Below are positions 28,768-36,638 of a stretch of 50,870 bases of DNA, one piece after another. A program made the translations under genes and the position numbers. Under the pieces are notes generated by a model. That model saw only the letters and a list, made by a program, of their open reading frames with translations. It was not told where the DNA came from and did no database searches. Source of the stretch: Vulcanimicrobiota bacterium (GTDB lineage Bacteria; Vulcanimicrobiota; Vulcanimicrobiia; Vulcanimicrobiales; Vulcanimicrobiaceae); the NCBI GenBank assembly GCA_003161435.1, contig PMOS01000033.1, forward strand, positions 16,289-67,158. Direction: 5' to 3'. Position 1 is the stretch's first letter; every line of letters starts with the position of its first letter.

Positions 28768-29850
28768 ATGACGGTTCCTGTTGATCTCGCCGACGGCGCG
28801 CTGGGATTGTACAGCGCGGTCGGCGATGCATTTGCCGGCCGGCGGTTGGGTTTCGGGCGCCGGCGCGCGGCCGTCGCGGCACGCTTCGCACGCCGCCGCG
28901 GCCGTGATGAAGACGCGGTCGCCGCGACCTGGTACGCCGGCAGCCTCGCCGAGGTCGGTCTGGTCGCGATCGCCCTCCCACCCGAGGCCGGTGCGCAGCA
29001 GCGGACGCTCGCCTACGCCGACGCACCGCTGCACGGTGCGCGCATCGTCGCCGCATTCCCGAGCGCGCCGCCCCGCGCATCGGACATCGTGCGCTGGCAC
29101 CGCGAGCACGACGACGGAACCGGGATTCCCGACCGCCTGCGCTGGGACGGGATCCCCGCCGACGCCGCCGCGCTGGGCATCACCCACGCCTTCCTCGAGG
29201 CCGTCGAAGACCCGGACGAACCGCGCGAGGGTGTCGAAGCGGTTTTCGCCCTGGCCGCGGAGAGCGGCCGTCGCTTCGCCGTCGACCTCGTGCGGTCGTT
29301 CCGCGAGTTCATCCTCGCCGGCGACTGGGACGGACCCCTCGCCTTCGCGCGGTCCTCGATCGACGACGACGACGCTATTCGCCTCCTCGCCCAGCGCATC
29401 GATGCGCGCGACGCCAGGACCGGCGGCCGCAGCGAGCGCCTTGCAACGCTAGGCACCATGCTCGCGCAGCGCCTCGACCTCGACCCGCGCCGCACGGCGC
29501 GTCTGGCCCGCCTCCTCGCCCTCGGACGCGCGACCGATCCGGTGCCGCAAGACGACTTCGATCCGTTCTCCCGCTTCGCGCGCGACGGCCGCGCCGCGCT
29601 CGCGCACCGGGCCGGAGCGATCGCCGCCTCGGTCGCCGCCTATGCCGCCGACGCCCCGCCCCTGGCCGCGTCGGCCACCTGGTACGAAGACGGCAACCAG
29701 GAGCCGCTGGCCGGCGTGCTGGGCCTTCTGCTCGCCGTCGACGCGCTCAGCCCGCTCGACGCTCCCCGGCGGCTCGCCGCCGCATCGGGGACACAGTTCG
29801 CGCCCGACACGACCCGCGCATATCTCGCGATCTTGAACGAAGCACCATGA
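28768..29850 (+). CDS. Degenerate, possibly duplicated HD-GYP-like protein
   Basis: A 360-residue protein built like an HD-GYP domain but without its chemistry. The signature region survives as WHRE (110-113) and DDGTGIP (115-121), followed by RLRWDGIPADAAAL, which matches the loop after the GYP motif. The histidine of the HPxxG stretch is kept (His89). The HD metal site is lost: where LHDxGK is expected the protein reads YAGSLAEVG. The C-terminal half (about 215-360) repeats the pattern in still weaker form and ends in FAPDTTRAYLAIL. Phosphodiesterase activity is unlikely; a binding or scaffolding role is inferred. ATG 28768 or GTG 28726 may be the start. Its stop overlaps the next start (ATGA). 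Confidence 0.6.
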   Translation: MTVPVDLADGALGLYSAVGDAFAGRRLGFGRRRAAVAARFARRRGRDEDAVAATWYAGSLAEVGLVAIALPPEAGAQQRTLAYADAPLHGARIVAAFPSAPPRASDIVRWHREHDDGTGIPDRLRWDGIPADAAALGITHAFLEAVEDPDEPREGVEAVFALAAESGRRFAVDLVRSFREFILAGDWDGPLAFARSSIDDDDAIRLLAQRIDARDARTGGRSERLATLGTMLAQRLDLDPRRTARLARLLALGRATDPVPQDDFDPFSRFARDGRAALAHRAGAIAASVAAYAADAPPLAASATWYEDGNQEPLAGVLGLLLAVDALSPLDAPRRLAAASGTQFAPDTTRAYLAILNEAP

Positions 29851-30761
29851 TCGATCTCCCGACCAACACCCGCCGCATCTCCGGAACGCGACTGCTCGAC
29901 CTCTGCCGGGCGCGCGGCATCAGCAGTCTCGTCGACCCGTTCATGGGCGTTCCGACGCATCTGAACGTCCTCAAGCGCCACGGCATCGCCGTGCACGGCG
30001 GCGACCTGCTCGAGTGGTTCGTCCGCGCCGGCGAAGGCCTCGTTGTGAACGACTTCACGATCCTGCGCGACAACGAAGTCGCCGCAGTCGTCGAAATGCT
30101 GCCCGGCCGCATCTATCCGACCGATCTGTTCCGCGGCTGGGAAGGCGTCTTCTTCAGCGAGGATCAGTGCCGTTATCTCGGCGTCTGGCATGCCAACGTC
30201 CACGCGCTGCGCAGCGACGGCCAAACCGGGATCGCGGTCATCGGCCTCTGGCACGTTCTCTGCCACTGGCTGCTCAAAGCCCACCATCCCGACGAGATGA
30301 TCGACATCCCGCCGAGCGAACTCGCCTGGCACCACATCCGCGAAGCGCAACGCTGGATCGCGGACAACGGCAAGCGCAACACCGTGCGCCGCGGCGACTT
30401 CACCACAACGCTCGGCGCTGTTCGCGCTGACGCCGTCTACCTCGCGCTCCCCGGCCGCAGCGCCGCCAAACGCATCGATGCACGCGTCTGGATGTGGGAA
30501 GCCTGGTGGCAAGGCGATCCGTACCTCAACATCGAGCGTCTCTACCGCGAAACGGTCTTCGGCGGCGCAACCAACGACGACGTCAGCTACGACCGCGCCG
30601 CCGCCGCCGTTCTCGCCGCGGCCGAATCCACGCCGTACATCATCATCCAATCCAACGCTCGCGACGCGGATCGCTTCGAACGCCTCCTGCGCGAACGCCG
30701 CCCGAATACCGAGCGCGCCAACCTGGATCGCGACGAAATCTACATCATCGGCAAGAAATAG
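29847..30761 (+). CDS. D12-class DNA adenine methylase-like protein with a lost DPPY motif
   Basis: A 304-residue Rossmann-like protein. SLVDPFMGVPTHLN (28-40) resembles the SAM-binding motif I of Dam-type methylases, GGDLL (51-55) looks like motif II and VVNDF the following motif. RGDF (182-185) precedes the expected catalytic motif, which reads YLALPG (198-203) where active enzymes have DPPY. The end, YIIIQSNARDADRFERLL, fits the last core strands. So the fold is probably kept and catalysis lost; an unrelated function is possible. The ATG overlaps the stop of the HD-GYP-like gene, so the two products are made together. It is followed by the paired structured repeats. Confidence 0.5.
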   Translation: MIDLPTNTRRISGTRLLDLCRARGISSLVDPFMGVPTHLNVLKRHGIAVHGGDLLEWFVRAGEGLVVNDFTILRDNEVAAVVEMLPGRIYPTDLFRGWEGVFFSEDQCRYLGVWHANVHALRSDGQTGIAVIGLWHVLCHWLLKAHHPDEMIDIPPSELAWHHIREAQRWIADNGKRNTVRRGDFTTTLGAVRADAVYLALPGRSAAKRIDARVWMWEAWWQGDPYLNIERLYRETVFGGATNDDVSYDRAAAAVLAAAESTPYIIIQSNARDADRFERLLRERRPNTERANLDRDEIYIIGKK

Positions 30762-30799
30762 CGCGACTTGTAACGGTTCGTGCACACGATCGTGGCGTG

Positions 30800-30943
30800 A
30801 GGTGGGGGAGTGACGGTGCTGCGCGGGGGACGCTCCGTGCGCCGCATCCTGCGGCTTCCGTCGCTCGGTTCTCCGCTCGCTCTCGCCTTCCAGGCTCCGC
30901 TCGCTACGAAACGCCCCCGCGCAGCACCATCACTCCCCCACCT
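30800..30943 (-). repeat. Large structured repeat, copy 2 (core inverted)
   Basis: Arms 30800-30829 and 30914-30943 are complementary at 29 of 30 positions. The 84-nt core between them is the reverse complement of the copy 1 and copy 3 cores with only a few differences. The arms differ in sequence from those of the other copies yet pair with each other. It lies 39 bases past the methylase-like gene. Confidence 0.8.
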
Positions 30944-31055
30944 CCTGGCAGAATGTTTGCCGACCCCCAAAAACAGTCCGAGCGGATTTTTCTTACCGTG
31001 ATTCCGAGTGAAGGCACCATGCTGCCGACGCGCGATTCCACTCAGCGTGCGTGGT

Positions 31056-31193
31056 GGGGGGTCGTGCAGTGCTGCGGCGGGGCGTTTCGCAGCGAGCGGA
31101 GCCTGGAAGGCGAGAGCGAGCGGAGAACCGAGCGAACGAAGCCGCAGGATGCGGCGCAGAGAGCGTCCCCGCCGCAGCACTGCACGACCCCCC
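31056..31193 (+). repeat. Large structured repeat, copy 3 (core in plus orientation)
   Basis: Perfect 27-nt complementary arms (31056-31082 and 31167-31193) around an 84-nt core. It stands head-to-head with copy 2 across about 110 bases. Internal hairpins include GCCT-GGA-AGGC and a 6-bp stem closed by a GGA loop (31141-31155). Together copies 2 and 3 fill most of the 450-base gene-free stretch 30762-31211, which holds nothing else I recognise. Confidence 0.8.
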
Positions 31194-31211
31194 GCCAGCC
31201 ACCATCAAATT

Positions 31212-31385
31212 TCAGCGCGCCGGAGCGGCGGACTGAAATCGATACCACACGAGGCAGAGCAGAGCGAGGATGATGCTCACGATTCCGTGCTTGGTGTGCA
31301 CGCCGGCCGGATAGCCGTGACCGGTGAAATACAGGCCGGCGATGATCACGAAGACGACGGCGAGGACCAGCGCGAGAGGCTTCAT
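31212..31385 (-). CDS. Small two-helix membrane protein coupled to uppP
   Basis: A 57-residue protein with two hydrophobic helices (PLALVLAVVFVIIAGLYF and GIVSIILALLCLVWYRF) joined by a short loop, HGYPAGVHTKH. The frame is buried inside a longer open frame on the same strand, but its ATG forms an ATGA overlap with the uppP stop and the peptide is clearly membrane-like. Function unknown. Coupling to uppP suggests a role in the envelope, which is inference. Confidence 0.65.
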   Translation of the reverse strand: MKPLALVLAVVFVIIAGLYFTGHGYPAGVHTKHGIVSIILALLCLVWYRFQSAAPAR

Positions 31386-32263
31386 GCGATTGCTTTCGTG
31401 GCGAAGAGGAGAAAAGAGATGCCACCGGCTGCCATGCAGTACCAGGCGAACGGCGAGAGATCGTTGTGTTTGAACCAGCGTGTGAGAAAGGCGACGGACG
31501 CGTACGCCGTGATACCGGCGAGGACGCCGCCGACCAATGCTTGGACGAGCACGACGTGCGCACCCGGCGCGAACAGCTTGGGGAGCTCGAGCAGGCTGGC
31601 GGCGAGAATCACCGGGGTGGCGAGCAGGAACGAATAGCGCGCGGCGTCTTCGTGACGGAGGTCGCACAGCAGGCCGGCGACGATCGCCGAGCCCGAACGC
31701 GAGATACCGGGGAGCAGCGCGAGCGATTGGGCGAAGCCGACGAGGACGCCGTCGCGGGGGGCGAGCTGGTCGATCCGGCGGTAGTGGTTGCCGCTCTGTG
31801 CGTGCCGGTGTTGGCGGCGGCGGAGCAGCTCGCCGAGCAGCATGACGAACCCGTTCGCGAAGAGGAAGAGCGAGACGGGAATCGGCGAGGCGAACAGCTT
31901 CTTCACGCTGGACTCCAGCAAGACGCCGAGCACGCCGACCGGAATCGTTCCGGCGACCAGCAGCCACCCCGTGCGCTCGTCGGCGTCGGCGCTGAACCGG
32001 CCGCGGACGACGCTCGCGACGAGCGCGCGGACGATCCGGATCCATTCGTCGCGATAGAAGACGATGAGCGCGAGCGCCGTTCCGAGGTGCAGCACGACGA
32101 CGAACGCGAGGAACGAATCGGAGCCCTCGTCGACTCCCCAGCGCAGCAGCGCGGGCACGAGCACCGTGTGGCCGAGACTGCTGATCGGGAACAGTTCGCT
32201 GACGCCCTGCAGCACGGCGAGCAACATCGCTTGCACGAACGTCACGTGGGCGTCGGTTCGCAT
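31382..32263 (-). CDS. uppP: Undecaprenyl-diphosphatase (BacA type)
   Basis: A 293-residue integral membrane enzyme that recycles the lipid carrier for peptidoglycan and other polymers. The two signature loops are LQGVSELFPISSLGHTVL (with the catalytic Glu, and Leu in place of the usual Ser after SS) and LLPGISRSGSAI. About eight membrane segments are visible. ATG 32263 was preferred to the longer alternative start at 32314 because it puts the first helix at the family position. Divergent from the PilZ gene with 38 bases between. Confidence 0.93.
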   Translation of the reverse strand: MRTDAHVTFVQAMLLAVLQGVSELFPISSLGHTVLVPALLRWGVDEGSDSFLAFVVVLHLGTALALIVFYRDEWIRIVRALVASVVRGRFSADADERTGWLLVAGTIPVGVLGVLLESSVKKLFASPIPVSLFLFANGFVMLLGELLRRRQHRHAQSGNHYRRIDQLAPRDGVLVGFAQSLALLPGISRSGSAIVAGLLCDLRHEDAARYSFLLATPVILAASLLELPKLFAPGAHVVLVQALVGGVLAGITAYASVAFLTRWFKHNDLSPFAWYCMAAGGISFLLFATKAIA

Positions 32264-32301
32264 GCGGGGGAGGCTTTCCCGCCGCCGCGAAGATTCGCTG
32301 T

Positions 32302-32661
32302 GTGAGTGAAGCACGCTCGCACCGTCGCCTTGCAGACGCCCCGATGCTCGTCGCCTTTACGATCGGCGACGAGTTCGCCGCGGCGCGGACCGAGACGTAC
32401 GACGTCGGACTCGGCGGCCTCGCGATGTTCTGCACGGCCGAGTTACCGGCGGCTCAGCCGCTGACCCTAGAGTTGGAGCTGCGCGGCGATCCGCGGCCGC
32501 CGCTGCGGCTGACCGGCGAGGTTCGCTGGTGCCGCTACGATCAGACCCTCGGCAAGTACCGCACCGGCGTCGAGTTCACCGATCGCACGCCCGAGCAAGA
32601 GGCGCAGCTGATCGGTTACATCGAGATGATGTACAAGCTCCGCGACCTCGGCGTATTCTAA
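32302..32661 (+). CDS. PilZ domain protein, probable cyclic-di-GMP receptor
   Basis: A 119-residue single-domain protein. The N-terminal RxxxR motif is present (Arg5 and Arg9 in RSHRR). The second motif, normally D/N-x-S-x-x-G, reads D-V-G-L-G-G, with Ser replaced by Gly. Strands PLRLTGEVRWCRY and YRTGVEFTD fit the PilZ barrel. Binding of cyclic di-GMP is likely but the Ser-to-Gly change leaves doubt. The start is GTG 32302. The HD-GYP at 20470 could control its ligand. Confidence 0.8.
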   Translation: MSEARSHRRLADAPMLVAFTIGDEFAAARTETYDVGLGGLAMFCTAELPAAQPLTLELELRGDPRPPLRLTGEVRWCRYDQTLGKYRTGVEFTDRTPEQEAQLIGYIEMMYKLRDLGVF

Positions 32662-32705
32662 CGCCCTAACGCAGGCGGCCGAGATCATCAGGAAGCGTCG
32701 GCGGC

Positions 32706-32759
32706 TTGCGGGCGTAGCCCGCAAACGCGATGGGTTGGGCGCTCGTTCAGAGCGCCCAA
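32706..32759. terminator. Two hairpins between convergent PilZ and tonB genes
   Basis: An 8-bp stem with a GTA loop (32706-32724) and a 10-bp stem with a 5-base loop (32735-32759). Both are symmetrical, so they can serve both directions. Confidence 0.65.
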
Positions 32760-32763
32760 TCCT

Positions 32764-33528
32764 CTATTGCGATGAGAACTCGACGCTGAAGATGTATTCG
32801 GCGGCGATCGGCTTGCAGTCGCGCACCTCGGTCTGGAACGTCGAATTCCTGGCCGCGCTCAGCGCAGCTTGGTTGAGGATCGCGCTGGGCGAGCTCTGGA
32901 CTCGCGTGCTCAGGACGTGGCTCGACACGTCGAGCGAGACGATGACCTGGACGGTTCCCGAGATTCCTTGCTGTGCCGCCATGGGCGGCGTGTCGGGCTC
33001 GACGGCGCGAATCGTCGCCGCCGGCACGTTCGGGCGCGCGCACGAGAGCGGCGGCGGCGTCGGCTTGGGCGTAGCGGTCGGCGGGGCCGGTGCGGGCGTG
33101 GCCGGCGGAGCGGTCGACGGCGCTGAGGTGCCTTGGCCTTGCGGAATCCCTTGGGTGTTGCCGGTCGTGTACTTGTTGGTGTCCTCGGTCGGGCCCGTGT
33201 TCGTCTTCGTGTTCGTCTTGACCGTGTTGATCTTGATCTTCGGCTGCTGCGGCGCGGGCGTGTTCGGCGGCGGCGTCGACTTGGGTGGCGGCGTCGGCGG
33301 CGGGGTGGGATGCGGCGTTGGTGTCGGCGGTGGGGTCGGCGGCGGCGTGGGAACGCGCACGACGGTGACTTTTTGCGGCTTGTCTTCCTGCACTTGCGTC
33401 CGTTCGAACTGCACGAACGGACCGAGCGCGAGATGCAGCGCGATCGAGATCGCGAAGCCGTAGAGCAGGAAGTACTTCGCCCGCTCGAGGTTGCTCACCG
33501 GCGGCTGCGGATCGATCTGGCGCGCCAT
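32764..33528 (-). CDS. tonB: TonB family energy-transducing protein
   Basis: A 254-residue protein with one N-terminal membrane helix (YFLLYGFAISIALHLALG, about 19-36), a long Pro/Thr-rich periplasmic linker (about 60-165) and a C-terminal TonB domain (about 175-254) with the pattern GISGTVQVIVSLDVSSHVL and AALSAARNSTFQTEV. It carries energy from ExbB/ExbD to outer-membrane receptors. It directly abuts the exbD stop with no gap and ends the operon. Confidence 0.85.
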   Translation of the reverse strand: MARQIDPQPPVSNLERAKYFLLYGFAISIALHLALGPFVQFERTQVQEDKPQKVTVVRVPTPPPTPPPTPTPHPTPPPTPPPKSTPPPNTPAPQQPKIKINTVKTNTKTNTGPTEDTNKYTTGNTQGIPQGQGTSAPSTAPPATPAPAPPTATPKPTPPPLSCARPNVPAATIRAVEPDTPPMAAQQGISGTVQVIVSLDVSSHVLSTRVQSSPSAILNQAALSAARNSTFQTEVRDCKPIAAEYIFSVEFSSQ

Positions 33529-33957
33529 CTAGCCCCCCGTCTGACCTGGGGGAAGGCCCTCGATGTGGTTCGCCAACCCGAAGGTGGTCAGGTCCGCCGA
33601 TTTCGCCGCGTCCATGACGCGCAGGATCGTGCCGAAGCTCGCCTTCGGGTTCGCCTTGATGATGACGGTCTTCAACCCGCTGCCCGTCGTTTTGACCAGT
33701 TGAGCGAACTGCTCTTTCGCCTGCATCTCGTTGACGGTGGTCGAACCGATCTGCACCTGGTTCTTCTCGTCGATGAGGACGACGATCTGCGACGGATGGA
33801 CCTTCTGCGTGTTCTTGGCGTCGGGGAGCGTGGGCTCTTTGGTGATTGAGGCGAGGATGATGAAGATGATCAGGAGGACCAACAGCACGTCCGTGAACGG
33901 CGTGATGTTGATCGTCGACATCACTTCTTCTTCGCCTTGTCCGGTGGAGACGGCCAC
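33529..33957 (-). CDS. exbD: ExbD/TolR family proton-channel subunit (second copy)
   Basis: A 142-residue protein. A short cytoplasmic N-terminus precedes a single helix, NITPFTDVLLVLLIIFIILA, which holds the proton-conducting Asp; a periplasmic domain follows. The start is GTG. It is the second of two adjacent exbD genes with nearly identical membrane helices but divergent periplasmic domains. Confidence 0.9.
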   Translation of the reverse strand: MAVSTGQGEEEVMSTINITPFTDVLLVLLIIFIILASITKEPTLPDAKNTQKVHPSQIVVLIDEKNQVQIGSTTVNEMQAKEQFAQLVKTTGSGLKTVIIKANPKASFGTILRVMDAAKSADLTTFGLANHIEGLPPGQTGG

Positions 33958-33977
33958 GAAGCGGGTTCCTTCTGCCT

Positions 33978-34391
33978 TTACGAGGTGACGAAGCCGACGT
34001 CTTCGAGGCCCGCGATCTTCGCGGCGTCCAGAATCCGAATGATCGTGCCGTAGGGCGCCTTGACGTCCGCGGTGAGCGAGACGTGCTTACGGCCCTTGCG
34101 GCGCTCGACGTCTTGCATATCGGCGTAGATGTGCGTGATGTCGGAGCGCTTGCCGTCCACGAAAATCGTTCCGGTCTCGTTGACGAGAACTTCGATGTTG
34201 TCGGTCTTCTTCTGTTGCTGCTGCGGGTTGGGAGCGTTCTTGTCGGGCAGCTGTTTCTCGAAGCCGGGCGGCGCGACGAGCGCCGCGAGGATCATGAAGA
34301 TGATGAGCAGGACCAGTAGCACGTCGGTGAAGGGCGTGATGTTGATCTCTGCCATGACCGCATCGTCCTGCTGGGCGGACACCATGCTCAT
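33978..34391 (-). CDS. exbD: ExbD/TolR family proton-channel subunit (first copy)
   Basis: A 137-residue protein with the same layout: N-terminal NITPFTDVLLVLLIIFMILA helix with the conserved Asp, then a Gln-rich linker (PNPQQQQKK) and a periplasmic domain with VLVNETGTIFVDG. It lies 30 bases after exbB and 20 bases before the other exbD. Two ExbD-type subunits in one operon may form a mixed complex. Confidence 0.92.
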   Translation of the reverse strand: MSMVSAQQDDAVMAEINITPFTDVLLVLLIIFMILAALVAPPGFEKQLPDKNAPNPQQQQKKTDNIEVLVNETGTIFVDGKRSDITHIYADMQDVERRKGRKHVSLTADVKAPYGTIIRILDAAKIAGLEDVGFVTS

Positions 34392-34421
34392 GAGTCGTGC
34401 CCTCTGGTCGAGAGGTTCAGG

Positions 34422-35078
34422 TTACTTCGTCCCCGTGTCGGTCGGGATCGCGGCGCCGGTATTGTGGAAGTGGAGCATCTCGGCGAGCTGGTTGGCCGCC
34501 ACGATCATCTCCTGGTTGTACCCCTTGATGCGGGTCTTGAAGTAGTTGAAGAAGATAACCGCGATGACGGCCACGAACAGGCCGGCCGCAGTCGTGATCA
34601 GCGCTTCCGAGACACCCGCCGCGACGACGGCCGGGGTCGAGTTCCCCTTGAGGGCGATGTCCTGGAAGGCGCGGATGATACCGAGCACCGTACCGAACAG
34701 ACCGACGAAGGGGGCGATGACGGCGATGGTGCCGATCACGCCGAGATTCCGCTCGAGCGAGTTCAGGTTCTCCATCAACGCGATGGAGAGTGCGTCGGTG
34801 ATGTCGGCGCGGTTCTTCTCGCCGCGCTGCAAGCCGAACTCCAGAATCTTAGGGAGCATCCCCTTGTTCTGTTGGCAGATCTTGATGGCGCCCGGGAGGT
34901 CGTCCGCGGCGATCTTCTGGCCGATTGAACGGAGCAGCCCCTTCGAGTCGGAGTGTTGGGTCGCAAAGAAAAGCAGCCGCTCGATGACGATGGCGACCGC
35001 GACGACCGACAACACGAGCAGCGCCCACATAGCGGGGCCGCCAGAGACGATCGTGTCGAAAAATTTGCTGAAATCCAC
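34422..35078 (-). CDS. exbB: ExbB/TolQ family proton-channel subunit
   Basis: About 218 residues with three membrane segments: MWALLVLSVVAVAIVIERLL near the N-terminus, LGVIGTIAVIAPFVGLFGTV and VSEALITTAAGLFVAVIAV, the last two being the conserved ExbB channel helices with their Thr residues. With ExbD it couples the proton motive force to TonB. GTG 35078, preceded by AGGA, gives the family N-terminus; a GTG at 35141 would add 21 residues. Confidence 0.92.
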   Translation of the reverse strand: MDFSKFFDTIVSGGPAMWALLVLSVVAVAIVIERLLFFATQHSDSKGLLRSIGQKIAADDLPGAIKICQQNKGMLPKILEFGLQRGEKNRADITDALSIALMENLNSLERNLGVIGTIAVIAPFVGLFGTVLGIIRAFQDIALKGNSTPAVVAAGVSEALITTAAGLFVAVIAVIFFNYFKTRIKGYNQEMIVAANQLAEMLHFHNTGAAIPTDTGTK

Positions 35079-35152
35079 GAGTCCTGGTGTAGCCTCCGAG
35101 TCTTCGAGGGAGTTGGGGATCACCGGCGCTGAGCCGGACACAATATGAAAGA

Positions 35153-35167
35153 GGGCGGGACCCGCCC
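35153..35167 (-). promoter_or_regulatory. GC-rich palindrome between the TPR gene and exbB
   Basis: Seven bases on each side of a single A are perfectly complementary. It sits in the 127-base gap after the TPR gene and may reduce read-through into exbB or mark an operator. Confidence 0.35.
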
Positions 35168-35205
35168 GGCGCGGGCCTAGGTGTTGGCGGTCTCGGCCGC
35201 CATTC

Positions 35206-36510
35206 CTACTGCTTAGGTTGGAGCTTCTTGAGCGCCGCGTCGATGTTCGTGTTGAGCTCGGCGTCCGAGCCCGCGGCCGCCTTGGCCTTCTGGAGGTAGA
35301 CGATCGCGTTCTTGCCGTCGCCTTCGTTCGCAAGAGCGATTCCGGCGACGTAATTCGCACGCGCGTCGTTCGGGTCGACCGCCAGTGCCTTATCGGCCTC
35401 CGCTTTGACCGCCTTCCAGTCGGGCTTGTCACCTTGCGAAAGGACGTTCGCCGCTTGCACGTACAGGACGACGGCGCGCGTCGGGACGGCCTTGGCGGCG
35501 TTCTCCAAGTCGGTCACCGCCAGCGTCCGGTTACCGGCCTTCATCGCATCGATCGCCTGCCGGTTGTAATATGCGGCCAGCGCGTCGTCGATTCGCGTGT
35601 ACGACGGGTCGCGCCGCTTGAGGTCCTGGGCCAGCGCGAGGCCCTTGTCGGGCTGTCCGCCCAAGAGATCGGCGGTCGCAAGCGAGGAGTCGATCGCATT
35701 GAGTGTAGCAACGTCGGCGTGACCCGCGGTGGCTTGCGCCTTCGCGCGCTCCAGGTCCGCGATGGCCGGCGCATACTGCTGTGCGTTAGCGTACGCGGTG
35801 CCGCGGATGTAGAGCGTGTTGACGTTCTCTTGCAGCGCGAGCGCCTTGCCGGCGAGCGCGATCGCCTGATCGTTGTTCTTGGCCTTGAGCGCGTCGACGG
35901 CCGCGTCGGCGTATGCCTTGGCCGCTACGCTCTTGAAACGGTCGGGGATCGTGCCTGCCGCGTCGAATGCGGCGGTCGCACCGGCGTTGTCGCTCAGGTA
36001 TCCGTCGGCGACGCCGAGCAGCGCCTCCGCGTCCTTGTCGCCCGGATGCGCGGTGAGATACTGCTCGAGCTGGGTCTTCGCGTCGGAGAACTTGTTCGCG
36101 CGGATGAGCGCGTTCGCGGCGATCAACTGGTTCGAGCTGGTGCCGGTGTCGTTGACGACCGAAGAACCGCTGAATCTGAGCGACATCGTATAGAACGCGT
36201 CGATCGCCTTGCCGTCGCGCAGTCCCGCCTTGTAGGTCGAGGTCTTCGCGATCTCCGTCGCGGCCGTGTCGTCCGCGTGGTTCGTCGACTTCTCGATTTT
36301 GACGGTGCCGATCGAGCCGTCTTTCTTGACGAAGACCTGGACGGTAACGGCGCCGGTGCCGGCGATCGGCGAGGTCGCGGTCCCCTGCTTGATGAGCTTC
36401 GGCGGCGTGTAGAACGTCGACGTTTGGGCCGACGCCGGCGGCGCGAAAGACGCGAGCGCGAAAGCGCCGAGCACGGACGCGACGAGCAGGCGAAGGGAAC
36501 GTTCGGCCAT
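35206..36510 (-). CDS. Periplasmic TPR protein with an N-terminal TonB-C-like domain
   Basis: A 434-residue protein with a signal peptide ending near PPASAQ. Residues about 35-115 resemble a TonB C-terminal domain (GAVTVQVFVKKDGSIGTVKI, later YKAGLRDGKAIDAFYTMSLRF). From about 125 to the end it consists of TPR-like helical repeats rich in Ala, Asp and Lys (NALIRANKFSDAKTQLEQYL, ARANYVAGIALANEGDGKNA). Placed first in the exbB-exbD-tonB operon, it probably acts as a periplasmic adaptor of the Ton system. ATG 36510 follows a GAGGT ribosome binding site. Confidence 0.75.
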   Translation of the reverse strand: MAERSLRLLVASVLGAFALASFAPPASAQTSTFYTPPKLIKQGTATSPIAGTGAVTVQVFVKKDGSIGTVKIEKSTNHADDTAATEIAKTSTYKAGLRDGKAIDAFYTMSLRFSGSSVVNDTGTSSNQLIAANALIRANKFSDAKTQLEQYLTAHPGDKDAEALLGVADGYLSDNAGATAAFDAAGTIPDRFKSVAAKAYADAAVDALKAKNNDQAIALAGKALALQENVNTLYIRGTAYANAQQYAPAIADLERAKAQATAGHADVATLNAIDSSLATADLLGGQPDKGLALAQDLKRRDPSYTRIDDALAAYYNRQAIDAMKAGNRTLAVTDLENAAKAVPTRAVVLYVQAANVLSQGDKPDWKAVKAEADKALAVDPNDARANYVAGIALANEGDGKNAIVYLQKAKAAAGSDAELNTNIDAALKKLQPKQ

Positions 36511-36638
36511 AGTACCTCGGGACGCTGGAAGAATACGGGACTAACGCACGACCCGGCTCGGCGGTTCCCGGCGACCGAACGCGATTGGGCCGCGCCCGGT
36601 CGTTTACCTGCCGGGCCCGCCGGGGGCTCGGTGCCGGC

